Shown here piece by piece: positions 23,610 to 35,755 of a stretch of 64,000 bases of DNA. The stretch's first letter is position 1, and every line of letters starts with the position of its first letter. The notes below the pieces were generated by a model. That model had not been told where the DNA came from, made no database searches, and saw only the letters and a program-made list of their open reading frames with translations. The stretch is taken from contig NC_057811.1 in the NCBI RefSeq assembly GCF_018294505.1, positions 29,939,776-30,003,775 on the forward strand, given 5' to 3'. A program made the translations under genes and the position numbers. This DNA comes from Triticum aestivum. Lineage: Eukaryota > Streptophyta > Magnoliopsida > Poales > Poaceae.

Positions 23610-25344
23610 CGTTGGGGAACGTAGTAATTTCCAAAAAATTCCTACGCACACGCAAGATCATGGTGATGCATAGCAACGAGAGGGGAGAGTGTCGTCCACA
23701 TACCCTTGTAGACCGTTAAGCGGAAGAGTTATGACAACGCGGTTGATGTAGTCGTACGTCTTCACGATCGACCGATCCTCAGTACCGAACGTACGACACC
23801 TCTGCGTTCAGCACACGTTCAGCTCGGTGACGTCCCGCGAACTCACGATCCAGTAGAACTCAAGGGAGAGTTTCGTCAGCACGACGCCGCGGTGACGATG
23901 TTGATGAAGCTACGGTCGCAGGGCTTCGCCTAAGCACCACTACGATATGACCGAGGTGGATTATGGTGGAGGGGGGCACCGCACACGGCTGGGAGAGATC
24001 AATGATCAACATGTGTGTTCTAGGGTGCCCCCTTGCCACCGTATATAAAGGAGCAAGGGGAGAGGCCGGCCGGCCCTTTAGGGCGCGCCAGGAGGAGTCC
24101 TCCTCCTAGTAGGAGTAGGACTCCCCTCTTTCCTACTCCTACTAGGAGGGGAAAAGGAAGGGGGAGAAGGAGAAGGAAAGGGGGGGCGCCGCCCCCCTCC
24201 TAGTCCAATTCGGACCAGAGGGGGAGGGGGCACGCGGCCTGCCCTGGCCGGCTCCTCTCTCTCTCCACTAGGGCCCAACTAGGCCCATTAACCCCCGGGG
24301 GGTTCCGGTAACCCCTCCGGCACTCCGGTAAAATCCCGATTTCACCCGGAACTCTTCCGACGTCCAAATATAGGCTTCCAATATATCAATCTTTATGTCT
24401 CGACCATTTCAAGACTCGTCGTCATGTCCGTGATCATATCCGAGACTCCGAACTACCTTCAGTACATCAAAACATATAAACTCATAATACGATCGTCACA
24501 GAACTTTAAGCGTGCGGACCCTACGGGTTCGAGAACTATGTAGACATGACGGAGACACGTCTCCGGTCAATAAACAATAGCGGAACCTGGATGCTCATAT
24601 TGGTTCCTACATATTCTACGAAGATCTTTATCGGTCAAACCGCATAACAACGTACGTTGTTCCCTTTGTCATCGGTATGTTACATGCCCGAGATTCGATC
24701 GTCGGTATCTCAATACCTTGCTCAATCTCGTTACTGGCAAGTCTCTTTACTCGTTCCATAATGCATCATCCCGCAACTAACTCATTAGTCACATTGCTTG
24801 CAAGGCTTATCGTATGTGCATTACCGAGAGGGCCCAGAGATACCTCTCCGATAATCGGAGTGACAAATTCTAATATTGATCTATGGCAACTCAACAAGTA
24901 CCATCGGAGACACCTGTAGAGCACCTTTATAATCATCCAGTTACGTTGTGACGTTTGGTAGCACACAAAGTGTTCCTCCGGTAATCGGGAGTTGCATAAT
25001 CTCATAGTCATAGGAACATGTATAAGTCATTAAGAAAGCAATAGCAGTAAACTAAACGATCAAGTGCTAAGCTAACGGAATGGGTCAAGTCAATCACATC
25101 AATCTCCTAATGATGTGATCCCGTTAATCAAATGACAACTCATGTCTATGGCTAGGAAACTCAACCATCTTTGATCAACGAGCTAGTCAAGTAGAGGCAT
25201 ACTAGTGACACTATGTTTGTCTATGTATTCACACATGTATTATGTTTCCGGTTAATACAATTCTAGCTTGAATAATAAACATTTATCATGATATGAGGAA
25301 ATAAATAATAACTTTATTATTGCCTCTAGGGCATATTTCCTTCA
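23610..25344 (-). repeat. 5' LTR (minus orientation) of the Angela/WIS-like element
   Basis: 1735 bp. The inner terminal dinucleotide is mutated (CGTTGGGG instead of TGTTGGGG at 23610). Outer end ATTTCCTTCA, followed by TSD GAGGA. Confidence 0.92.
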
Positions 25345-27519
25345 GAGGATGGGGAAGATGGTGTCGGTGGTGAAGGAGAAGGAATGAGAGGTGCAGGAGG
25401 AGGAGGTGAAACATGAGGCACATAGCAGGGTGTATCAGGGAGAAGGAGAAACGAAATATCGTCCACAGAGAAGCTCGCGGAAGGACATGGGTAGTAAGAG
25501 CGAGACTCGTCAAAGGTCACATCACGCGAGATGCGCAAACGACAACCAACAGGATCCTAGCAGCGATAGCCCTTGTGCTCATCACTGTAGCCAAGGAACA
25601 CACACTCAACCGACTGAGCAGTCAGTTTGGTGCGTTCTCGCGGGGCAAGAAGGACATAGCACACACATCCAAACATACGAAGAGCTGAGTAGTCAGGAGA
25701 ACAACCAGTGAGACACTCCATAGGAATACCACCCCGCAGAGCAGTCGATGGCTGAATGTTGATGAGATAGGTGGATGCAGAAACAACCTCATCCCAAAAG
25801 TGGGGTGGAAGGGAAGCAACAATCATCAGCGCACGAGCCGTCTCAAGTAGATGACGATGCTTACGTTCGGCAACGCCATTCTGAGCATGAGCACCAGGAC
25901 ATGAGAACTAGGCAAGAGTACCCTGTTCCGCAAGAAAACCACGCAACTGCTGGGAGATAAACTCACCGGCGGTGTCAGCACGAAAAGTACGAATGGGCGT
26001 GGAAAACTTGGTGTGAACCATGGCAGCAAAACGTTTGTATATAGAGAGAACTTCGCCACGAGATTTCATGAAGTAGAGCCAAATGTAGCGAGAGAAATCA
26101 TCAATAAACAAGATATAGTAGCGATGACCACCTTTCGAATCAAAGGGGGCTGAGATACCGACTCACTGGTAGGATAAGGTAACTGGGTCTGTTTGCCAAG
26201 TAGACAACACAGAAGAATACAGGAAGAGGTGTGCCATCGGCGGTAAGAACATTAACAGGCGAATCAAGAGGTCGGAGAGAAGACACCACAGAAGAATCAG
26301 AAGACATATGAAAGGAGGCTCCAGAATCCAGAACCCACGAAGATGTACCTAACTGTGTAGATGCCTGCGGTGGTGGAGAAGTGGATGCAGTCACAGCAGC
26401 AGCGGAACCAGTCGACGAGGAGCCGGAGGAAGCAAGTAGATGCTTGAGGCGTACAATGTCCTGGTCAGTGAGTGACGGAGTCGAGGAAGACGATGGAGTG
26501 CCACTGGAAGAGGAGCGCCTCTGGTCTCGCTTGAGGCGTACAATGTTCTGGCTACAGTCAGACTCTGGGTGACCTGACCGGGAGCAGTAACCACAGAAGG
26601 TGTCACGGCGCGACGTACTCTTCTCAGCATAAGGAGGGCGAGTCACCCCCTGAAGGAGTAGGCAAGAGTGGTGGAGCAGTGAGGCAAGCAGATGACATAG
26701 GAGCTCGGGCAGCCAACACTGAAGGAACCACAAGTAACCCAGCAGAGCGAAGGCGGTCTCCTCAGCACGGAGCTCAGCAAGCACTTCCGAGATAGGAACA
26801 CGACCACGGGCAAGCAAGTGAGCACGTCGGGGCTCAAACTCGGAGCGGAGACGAGATAAGAACTCATGAACACTCTGAAACTCCAAGTCAGACCGCGTAG
26901 TCTGACAGCAACGGCAAGTGCCACAAACAACTGTCCGCAGTGAGTCAAGCTGACGCTAGATTGCAGAGCACTGTGAATAAAACTCATCAACAGATGAGTC
27001 ACCCTGCTAAAGAGCATGCTCCTGACGCACCACAGAAAGATATAGAGCATCACCAGAGGGCTGATAGCGCTGACAAAGATAGGACCACGTCGCTGCAATA
27101 GTGCCGAGGCCCATGAACTCCGAAGGAAACCGGGGGAGGACACTCGCAGTGAGAACAGCAGCAGCTCGAGCATCATCATTGCACCACTGAGTGTAAGCAG
27201 ACAGATCATCCCGGTAGACAGAAAGAGCATCAGAATATGCAGACACCTGCTGATCATAAGCATCAACTGCAGCATCATCAAGAGCCTTGGCTGCATCCCG
27301 ATCGGCCTCAGAAGCATCAGCAGCAAGCAACGGCGGTACCGGCAAAACAGGAGCCACCGGAGCAACAGGGCAGGGCGGACAGGGTACCTCGCCAGAGAGA
27401 ACGCCCCACAACAGAAGGCCGCGCATATGGATACGCATGAAACCGGCGAACTCAGCATAGTTGGTGCCATCAAAGATCACCGAGTAGCGAGGAACAGCCA
27501 CATAGCCCGAAGATGACAT
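25345..27519 (-). pseudogene. gag, protease and integrase of the short-LTR copia
   Basis: Minus strand from ATG at 27519 (MSSSGYVAVPRYSVIF). Gag_pre/UBN2-type region to 27007, then two in-frame stops around 27008 and 26955, a resumed Gag (26886 downward) with zinc knuckle FCGYCSRSGHPESDC and protease DSGASFHM, then frame changes. The integrase core follows ([23 protein letters not shown], 26111-25908) and its C-terminal part ([12 protein letters not shown], 25826-25557). The frame is interrupted at 25345 by the nested Angela/WIS-like element and continues at 16307. Multiple lesions; inactive. Confidence 0.85.
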
Positions 27520-28171
27520 ACTGAGATATCCCTCTTTCTGTCTCAGTTTTTTCGGAAGTCAACTAAGACAGAGGACCCGATCTGGATCGAGCGCTCGCTC
27601 ACACCCTCGCGCGTGTAACCGAGGCGAGCAGGGCCAGCGGCTCGAGCCACTAGTAGAAAAAGGGCCATTTGTCCCGGTTCATAAGGCCCATTTGTCCCGG
27701 TTGGGGAACCGGGACTAAAGGGTCGGTACTAAAGCCCTACACCTTTAGTCCCAGTTCTTACACCAACCGGGACAGATGGGCCTCCACGTGGCCGCTACGG
27801 CGAGCCTAGGCAGGAGGGCATCTGGCAGGAGCTAAGGTTTTTGTTTTTTTGAAAGGGGTGGGTTTAGGGGGTTTTGGGGGTTAATTTAGGTGTTTCATAT
27901 ATTGTGTTAGCTAGCTAATTAATAGAGAGAAGTGTCCTCTCTTATCTCCGTGCTTGGTCGACGCTATGTACTATACGTATAGAGAGGACTCGACACGCTA
28001 GCTAGTCAGCAAATGAAGGAAACAAAAGATCGTCATGAACATATGCATACAGAGAGAAGTGATATCGACCTCTCCTTCTCCGAGAGATTGGTCGAACAAC
28101 AAGTTTTCGTATATCTATCCGATGCTACTGGCTACATATATACAATATAAGATCTCTTACAATATAATCCC

Positions 28172-31100
28172 CTAATTATATATGAACTTAGGGTCCACAT
28201 GGTATTCTCCGTCTTTATCGATCACATGGTCAAGAAAGAATGCCGCCAATTCCTCTTGAATTGCTCGCATGCGATCTGGTGCTAGGAGTTCATCCCGCAT
28301 CTGAAACATCTAATTTGAAGAAGGGGGTCAATACATATATATGAATGAATGAAACTCAACACAAATGGTGGTAATAAAATAAATTGTGAATATTATTGCT
28401 TACGCACTTCATATTGTTTGTTAGAGTAGCCCCGCTCACAGGTCGTGTGGCGGATGGACTCGCAAACGTAGTATCCATAGTAATTATTCCTGGCTTCCTG
28501 CCACAACCACTTTACAAGAAATAGAGGTCAATCAAACTGATAAGCAAGCATGCTAAATGGTATTGATGAAACTAGCGCTTGAATCACTAGGAGATGCGCA
28601 GAACTAGCTAGTAGTACTTACTTTCGGGTGTGTAAATCGCAGCTTCCTCGGCAGTCCCGGAGCTTTTGAGGTGAATTATTTCCAAACCCTGCCGGACAAA
28701 GAAAACAATTACTTGATATCAGGAAGTGAACAAAGTTGCCGATATGGTGCGATAATGATCAATTTAACTTACTTCTCGAGCATTTCAGTCATGTCTGCAT
28801 ACTCCTGGGGATCTTTTCGTCTCGAGTCTAAGACGGTTACTAGTCCCTGCTCAAGCTTAATCTCTAGGAGAATATAGTGGAACCTGCACACGCATGCATA
28901 ACTCATCAATTACATTACTATAACCTCGACTAATAAGGGAAACTAAATATGCACAAGACAGTAACACTCACTTGAAGTTGTAAGGAAAGAGTATTATATC
29001 TTTGTTTTGATTTATTACCAACGATCGTAGCAAGTTGGCCTCGGTATCTCTGGCCTGAAATTCAACCGTAAATTGATCTATGAGATTTGTGTTAATGAAC
29101 CCAATATCACCGATTTGTCTTTTCTTCAATTCGGAGATCTTCAATCTGCATAATATAGTGAGGATAATTATATATACATGCAATGAAAGAGGTGAGCTAT
29201 ATATAGAGACTTAATGACAGAAGTAGTACTTACAGACAGTAGCAAGTGACCGTTAATTTATCGAGGGCCTTTTAATTGAAAAACTGGAAGAACTCCTCAA
29301 ATGGAATAGACAACAGTTCAACTGCAACGAGGTCATGCTCCTCTTTAACTCTCAGCGTCAAAGTATTCTCCCCCCAGACTCTCTGCAGGTTTTCATGTAC
29401 CAATCATGGAATCTTCGCATCATCGTTGTTAGAGATCTTTCATCTTTGACGAGAGGCTTCCCGTAATGGTATTTGTGTTCGTCCACCTCCAAGAAATCAT
29501 AATGTACATCATCGGGAAGGTAATCTCCAAAATTGGTACTGGGAAAAAATCTCCGGATGATTAGTGACGATATCGCTAGACACCTTGAGCGGGGGGCACG
29601 ATTGGTTCGCTTGTTCGCCGAGCTGGGCAATTTTTTTCCCAGCTCGTCGTTCTGCTAACCTTCGATCACTAATAATACTTCCCGACCGATCCTCTTCGAT
29701 AAATGCTATCATAGTTGGATTGCGGCGGAGAAGGTGGTGGTCGCTTCAGGGCATCGATAGTGCGCTTTGCTTTCACCGGATCTATCTTCTCCTCCGGAGG
29801 TGGATGTTTCTTTGCTTTCACCCCTCGAAAGTAGTCCCTCACTTCGGCTTCCACAATCTTCTTATTTTCCTTCACGGTCATCTCGTATGGTAACTTCTCT
29901 AGAGACTTGAGAGATGGACCGAATCTGTATTGCCTCCCGCCTCTGGATGTACTGCTAGACGCGGGAGCAGACGGAGCGGCTGCGGCTGTCTTCTTTCCTT
30001 TCTTACGAGGCGGAGGAGAAGGACTACGACGCGCCGGAGCAGCTGGAGCGGCGGCGGGTCTCTTCTGCCCTTGCTGACGAGGCGGAGAAGGAGGAGGCTA
30101 GCTGCTCGGGCGCGCCGGCGCAGGCGGAGAAGGAGGCGGAGTGCCGCCACGCGCCGGAGAAGGAGGATGAGTGCCCTGATCACTCGCCGGAGGAGGAGGC
30201 GGAGTGCCCTGACTCGCCGGAGGAGAGGGAGGAGGTGGAGGCGTCCAGTTCAGAAGGTTGATGAGCTGCTTCCGCCATAGGCATGGAGTCTTCAGAGCAG
30301 AACCCAGCCGAGTCCCCCCTTCACCGGTAGGGTGGTCAAGCTCGAGGTCCTCAAATCCCTCCGTTATTTCGTCCACCGTCACCCTAGCATATCCTTCTGG
30401 AATTGGACGGCAGTGAAAAGTTGCGTCGGGTTCAGGAGGTCGAACAGAGCCGATAGCCGCCTTGACTTTGAAGTTCTGGCATTGCATCATAAGGTGGCAA
30501 TGTTGAGACTCAGTGATACCATCCACGGGGTAGCTAGCAGGAACCCTGAAGACACGCTCCAGCTGAAGCAGCTCGGTGGAAGCCACGCTGCTTCTCCGCT
30601 GAGATGGCGGGGTAGCTTTGGGGGTAGCTTCGGCAGGTCGCTTGCTGCAAACTGCTTCTCGTTCCTCTAGCCCTTGTACCCTTGCGTGCAGCGCCTGGAG
30701 TTGGGTCTGCTCCACTTTCTTCCTCCTCTCCTGGCATTTGTAACCACCTGCGTCCGGAAACCCATCCTTCCACAGAACAGAGCCTGGCGTGCCTCGTGTC
30801 CGTCCAGGGTGCTCAGGATTCCCGAGGGCCATTGTGAGCTCGTCGTTCTCTCTGTCTGGAACGAACGTCCCTTACTGCGCTGGATCAATATACTGCTGAA
30901 GCTTCTTGACGGGTATGTTAAGTTGGTCGTTCATCCAAACGCACTTCCCTGATACAGGGTCCAAGGTCCCGCCAACCCCGAAGAACCAAGTCCGGCAACG
31001 GTTTGGCCAGTTCAATGACTCTGGTTCGACCCCTTTATCAAGCAGGTGATTCTCAGCCTTGGCCCACAACGGCCGGACTTTGAGGTAGCCACCTGACCCG

Positions 31101-31996
31101 GTGTGATGGTGAAGCTGCTTCTTTGTAGCATTTTTCTTGTTTGTCGCTGACATCTTCTTACTCTTGTCCGATGTCTTGTGGGCCACAAATGCGGGCCAGT
31201 GATCTCTGATCTTCTCATACCGGCTGGTGAATTCTGGTGTCTTTTCTTGGTCGACAAACGATGTTTTCAGCTCATTCTTCCACCTCCTGAATAGATCTGC
31301 CATCTCCTTAAGAGCATGAGACATGATCAATTGCTCTTTAACTGGCTTCTCCGGATCCTCCTCTGGCGGTAGGGTGAAATTTGCCTTCAGCGCGGTCCAA
31401 AGATCATCTTTCTGCATATCGTTGACATAAGACACCTCAGGGTCTTCCTTCTTAGGCTTAAACCATTGGTGGATGTTGATCGGGATCTTGTCCCTAACAA
31501 GAACCCCGCACTGAGCAGAAAATGCTTCCTTGGTCCGGATGGGTTCAATCGGTTGGCCATCGCGCGCGATTGCTGTGATCTCAAACCTTTCATCCGAGCG
31601 CAACTTTTTCTTCGGGCCTCGTTTCTTTACCGAAGTTGTGCTCGATCCGGAGGACAAGAAAAATGTAGAAAGACGAGAGTTAATTAATATGTGTACATAC
31701 CAAAACAATGAATGCATCAATTAGCTAGTCAGTACAGGCTTAATTAATATATATACCTGGCCGGACTCTGTTCGGTCACCGGAGCCGTCATCACGGTCTC
31801 CTTCTTGCACCGGCATTCGGTCACCGGAGCCATCATAATCATGTCTTTCCTCTTCCATTGTTCGATCACCGTAGCCTGCTTCTTCACCTTGTCCTTCCAG
31901 ACAATCATTGTCATTAAGATACGACAAGACATCAGCTCCGGCTAAGATTATGTCCCCCAACACCTCTTCTGCTGCCTCGTCTCGTCCGTGCTCCAT
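28172..31996 (-). pseudogene. CACTA no. 1 Transposase_24 plus Ulp1-like cysteine protease gene, broken
   Basis: Multi-exon minus-strand gene from ATG 31994-31996 (MEHGRDEAAEEVLGDI) to TAG at 28172. Exon 2 encodes the plant Transposase_24-like region (ERFEITAIARDGQPIEP ... HTGSGGYLKVRPLW ... TWFFGVGGTLDPVSG). A Pro/Arg-rich low-complexity linker follows, then the Ulp1/C48 part spread over small exons, with His (FHYILLEIK, ~28885) and Asp (VTVLDSRRKDP). The catalytic Cys is replaced by Tyr (NNYYGYYVCE, codon at 28487-28489), whereas CACTA no. 3 has NNYCGYYVCE. Further lesions are nonsense codons at 30872-30874 (GAA in no. 3), 30098-30100 and 28676-28678, and the acceptor before exon 2 has lost its AG. 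Not functional. Confidence 0.8.
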
Positions 31997-32189
31997 TGTT
32001 TCTGCAAATATTACAACATGGAATTATTATACAAACATGACAACAGGTGGATATATTAGTGGCGAACGTAGGCCTAGCTACCTAATCACAACAAGGAATC
32101 ATATTAGTGGCCTCGACGCTTCTCTAGGGTTTGGGGTGGCCTCGGCAACACTTCAATGGTTCGGGGTGGCCTCGACGACAACACTCGGC

Positions 32190-32360
32190 GATCCTGGACC
32201 CTCGACCCCTCGACGACCCTCGAACCCTCAGCCCCTCGACGACCCTCGAACCCTCGACCCCTCGCCCCTCGAACCCTCGACGACCCTCGACCCTCGGTGA
32301 CCTCTGCCCTAGTTCCCGACCCTCGCCCCTCGAACCCTCGGCGACCCTCGACCCCCCTCA
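32190..32360. repeat. CCTCGA-type minisatellite in CACTA no. 1
   Basis: Degenerate tandem repeats of CGACCCTCGAACCCTCGACC type, next to a direct duplication of ATCGGGGAGGGGGTAT (32368 and 32414). No coding meaning. Confidence 0.75.
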
Positions 32361-32449
32361 TGTCGAAGTTATCGGGGAGGGGGTATGTCGACTCCCCCCC
32401 TCATGTTAAAGTTATCGGGGAGGGGGTATATCGACAATGACATACCCGA

Positions 32450-32700
32450 TAAAAAATAAGAAGAGGAAGAAGAAGAAAAAAAAGAAGAGAAGAAGAAAGG
32501 AATAGAGGAGGAGATCGAAGAAAAAAAGAAGAAAAAAAGAGGAGAAGAAGAAAGGAATAGGGGAGAAGAAGAAAAAAATAGAATAATTCTATTTTTTCTT
32601 CTCCTCCTCTATTCCTTTCTTCTTCTCTATCTTCCTCTTCTAATTTTCCTTTTTCCTCTCCTCTTCTTTTTCTTCTTCTTCCTTCTTCTTCCCAGATAAA
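32450..32700. repeat. Long purine/pyrimidine palindrome
   Basis: Purine-only run (AGAGGAGAAGAAGAAAGGAA, AGAAGAAAAAAATAG) up to ~32582, then its near-perfect complement (CTATTTTTTCTTCTCC...CTATTCCTTTCTTCTTCT), centred on AGAATAATTCT at ~32580-32590. Arms of at least 50 bp. Could extrude as a cruciform or form triplex DNA. Confidence 0.8.
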
Positions 32701-32973
32701 ACTTTTCTAAAAATGTAACTTTTGCATATATAAAAGTTTTTCTTTTTCTTCCTTCTTCCTTCTTCCTAGCTAGATATATAAAACTTTTTCTAAAAATGTA
32801 ACTTTTGCATTTAGAAAACCTTTTCTTCTTCCTTCCTTCCTTCTCTTCCTTCTTCCTAAATATATATAACTTTTCTAAAAATGAAACTAACCTAAAATGT
32901 ACCAAATCAGAGAACATACATAGATAAAACTTTTCTAAAAATCTATCTTTTGCATTCATGAACATATATACAC

Positions 32974-33429
32974 CAATGTTGAGGATATCGCTTATCGTTA
33001 CTGTCTCGGTCAGCTGGGGATTAGAGATTAATCGGAAATCGGCCGATTAATCAATTTTATCGGTCGACTATTAATCGGACATTTTTTTGCAAATTCCGGG
33101 TTCCCAACACTAAAATATGCTATATTCAACACCAAAACAAAATTGGACAGAAGTGTTACCTTGATTCCTAGTCTTTGAATCATCATATAATGACAAACAT
33201 AATAGGACAATGGTACATATTGTGTAACAAGGTCCACAAAACACAAATGAACATAGTTTTTGCAAACACATTGCTATGAATAGGCCCGATTTATCGGTAG
33301 ATTCTCGATAAATCGCTTCTCAGAGTGATAAATCACCCCAAACGATAAACGGTGAAGATAAGGCATAATCTTATCGGTCACCCCAAGAGTAGCGATAAAT
33401 CGCTGAATCGGAAGATTTCTTGAACAGTG
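32974..33429. mobile_element. hAT-like non-autonomous element inside CACTA no. 1
   Basis: 456 bp bracketed by ATATACAC at 32966-32973 and 33430-33437 (8-bp TSD). Termini CAATGTTGAGGATATC and, from the right end reversed, CACTGTTCAAGAAATC agree at 12 of 16 positions. Subterminal regions are rich in ATCGG/CCGAT and GATAAATCG motifs in both orientations. No transposase. The TSD length and end sequence fit the hAT superfamily. Confidence 0.65.
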
Positions 33430-33649
33430 ATATACACAGAGAACATACATACATATATACATTTTTATAAAAATGAAAAAAAATCATCATATATATGAAC
33501 AAAGAATCTGAAAAAAGGACATATAATCAGATATACACACATACATATACTCACACATATACCTATAATCATGAAAAAAACATCATATATATGTGGAAAA
33601 AATCAGGGAGGAGAGGACAGGAGAAGGGGGGGCGCCGGCCTGACCAAGG

Positions 33650-33960
33650 AGAGGTGCGGCGTGGTCGGGGCAGGGGCAGAGGCACGACGTCGGTGTAGAG
33701 GGCGGCGACGGCGGCATGGTCGGTGCAGGGGTGACGGCAGCGTGGTCGATCGGGCCGGGCAGGGCGAGGCAGAGGCACGGCGAGGGTGCGCGACGTGGTC
33801 AGTGGGCAGGGCCGACGGCGGCGTGGTCGGGGCGGGGCAACAGCGGCGTGGTCGGGGCGGGCCGACGGCGGCGTGGTCGGGGCAGGGGCGGCGGCGTCGA
33901 CGGGGCAGAGGGCGGGCGGCGACGGCGTCGACGGGGCGAGCTCGGGCAGCCTGGCGGCGT
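33650..33960. repeat. GC-rich minisatellite in CACTA no. 1
   Basis: Repeated GGCGGCGTGGTCGGGGC units with GACGGCG spacers. Long Arg/Gly-rich frames on both strands come from the repeat and are not believed to be genes. Confidence 0.75.
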
Positions 33961-34017
33961 CGTCGGAGGGATCGAAGAACTGAAATGAAATTTTTACAAG
34001 TGCTGGCTTATATAACA

Positions 34018-34262
34018 AAGGCTTTAGTCCCGATTCATGGCAGCAACCGGGACCAATGCCCCCTTTAGTCCCGGTTGGTGCCACCAACCGGGACCAAAGG
34101 TCTCTTTTCAGCAGCCCAAAGGGCGGGAAGCAGAGGCCTTTGGTCCCGGTTGGTGGCACCAACCGGGACTAAAGGGGGGCATTGGTCCCGGTTGGTGCCA
34201 TGGACCGGGACCAAAGGGTTGCATTGGTCCCGGTTCGTGCCACCAACCGGGACCAATAGCCT
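34018..34262. repeat. Internal hairpin array of CACTA no. 1
   Basis: At least four inverted units such as CCCGGTTGGTG-CACCAACCGGGA, each able to fold as a short stem. It is followed by a conserved ~230-bp module (GGGAGTTTAGTCCCACCTTG ... CCCAGTAGG) also seen, in the opposite orientation, at 53200-53440 in CACTA no. 2. In both elements the module lies upstream of the Transposase_24/Ulp1 gene. Confidence 0.8.
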
Positions 34263-34500
34263 TGCACAGCGGCATGGTGGTGGGAGTTTAGTCCCACCTT
34301 GCTAGTTGAGAGCGCCCCACACCTGTTTATAAGCTCCGCTGCCTCTTCCCTCTCGAACTCCTCTGAACTGCAGGCCTATGGGCCTAATATGACACTGCTA
34401 TGCCTGTGGGCCTGCTGGGCGTTCCGCGGGCCTAAATCCTGGCCCAACTAGATGGGTTCCTAGTCGTATTCACGCCATGGTGGCCCAGTAGGTGGAATTT

Positions 34501-34815
34501 TTTTTATTTTTTTTCCAGTTTTTTTGTTTTCTTTGTTGCTTTATTTTTTATTTTGTTTCTACTTTCAACAAAATACTTACTGTTGCTATTTTTATTTATT
34601 TTATTTTATTAAAGTTTATTTTATTTTATTTTATTTTATTTTATTTTGTTTGTACTTATTTATTTTATTAAAGTTTATTTTATTTTATTTTGTTTCTACC
34701 TACTTATTTTATTAAAGTTTATTTTATTTTATTTTGTTTCTACTTATTTATTAAAGTTTTTTTGTTTCTACTTATTTATTTTATTTTATTTCTACTTATT
34801 TATTTTATTTTATGA
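34501..34815. repeat. T-rich (TTTTA)n region
   Basis: Long runs of TTTTATTTTATT with TTTCTACTTATT interruptions. No gene. Confidence 0.85.
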
Positions 34816-34920
34816 TAATTCTTTTTGCTATTAAAGTTTCTAACAAAAAAGTTCTTTTCTAAAATTTTGTTGCTTTTAATATTTTGAACAGAAAATACAT
34901 TGATAATTATTTTATGATAA

Positions 34921-35755
34921 TGAACTCTGAAAAGGTTAAAAGTTGGCATGGTATCATCATTTCACGCACATAGCATGTGCAAAAAGTTGAGAGGGTTACG
35001 GCAAAAACTAGATGCACTTTGTGTACAAAACGGGCAATCTCTTTCGAAGTATCAGGGTTTCATACGGAAACTAATCTGTTATAAAGGGATTTCATTTTAT
35101 TGAACTTATTTGAACTCCAGACTGTTTGTGTGTTCAAAATGCACCATTCAAAGCCACGTCATCAATTTTCAACCCTTTCTGACTTCATTTGTTATTTTTC
35201 ATGCATTTAATGATTTTTTGAGTTATAAGACCCTGAAATTCAAAAGCATTTCAAATGAACTCTAAAAAGGTTGAAAGTTGGCATGGTATCATCATTTCAC
35301 CCACATAGCATGTGAAAAAAAGTTGAGAGGGTTACAGCAAAAACTAGATGCACTTAGTGTACAAAACGGACAATCTCTTTCGAAGTATCAGGGTTTCATA
35401 CGAAAACTAATCTGTGATAAAGGGATTTTATTTTTTTTAATTTATTTGAACTTCAGAATTTTTGTGTGTTCGAAAGGCACCATTCAAAGCCACATCATCA
35501 ATTTTCAACCCTTTCTGACTTCATTTGTTATTTTTCATGCATTTACTGATTTTTTTGAGCTATAAGACCCTGAAATTCAATAGCATTTCAAATGAACTCT
35601 GAAAAGGTTGAAAGTTGGCATGGTATCATCATTTCACCCACATAGCATGTGCAAAAAAGTTGAGATGGTTACGGCAAAAACTAGGTGCACTTCGTGTACA
35701 AAATGGACAATCTCTTTCGAAGTATCAGGGTTTCATACGGAAACTCATGTGTGTC
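34921..35755. repeat. ~336-bp direct tandem repeat, about 2.5 copies
   Basis: Copies begin TGAACTCTGAAAAGG at 34921, 35256 and 35593 (periods 335 and 337); the third copy stops near 35755 after TTTCATACGGAAACT. The copies differ by scattered substitutions and small indels. Noncoding, within CACTA no. 1. Confidence 0.9.

Larger units (their letters stand above)
16308..25344 (-). mobile_element. Minus-strand Angela/WIS-like Ty1-copia retrotransposon, complete but decayed
   Basis: A 9.0-kb element with 1.73-kb LTRs (16308-18039 and 23610-25344) and a perfect 5-bp TSD GAGGA at 16303-16307 and 25345-25349. It is inserted in the integrase/RT junction of the short-LTR copia. The coding strand is minus. 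It belongs to the same group as 2428-11089 (same polypurine tract, Gag and pol motifs) but is a different, older-looking copy, with many stops and shifts plus a hAT-type insertion at 18085-18432. Confidence 0.93.

Noticed and set aside
29930..30280. Arg-rich plus-strand frames opposite the CACTA gene linker
   Set aside because: Antisense of the Pro/Arg-rich low-complexity linker; the same artefact occurs at 62397-62672.
32104..32440. Frames in the CCTCGA minisatellite
   Set aside because: Repeat-derived in all phases, with no ATG context or homology.
33569..34162. Arg/Gly/Pro-rich frames on both strands
   Set aside because: Produced by the GGCGGCGTGGTCGGGGC minisatellite and the hairpin repeats; not protein-like.
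34501..34834. Phe/Tyr/Leu-rich frames resembling membrane proteins
   Set aside because: Translation of a TTTTA repeat.
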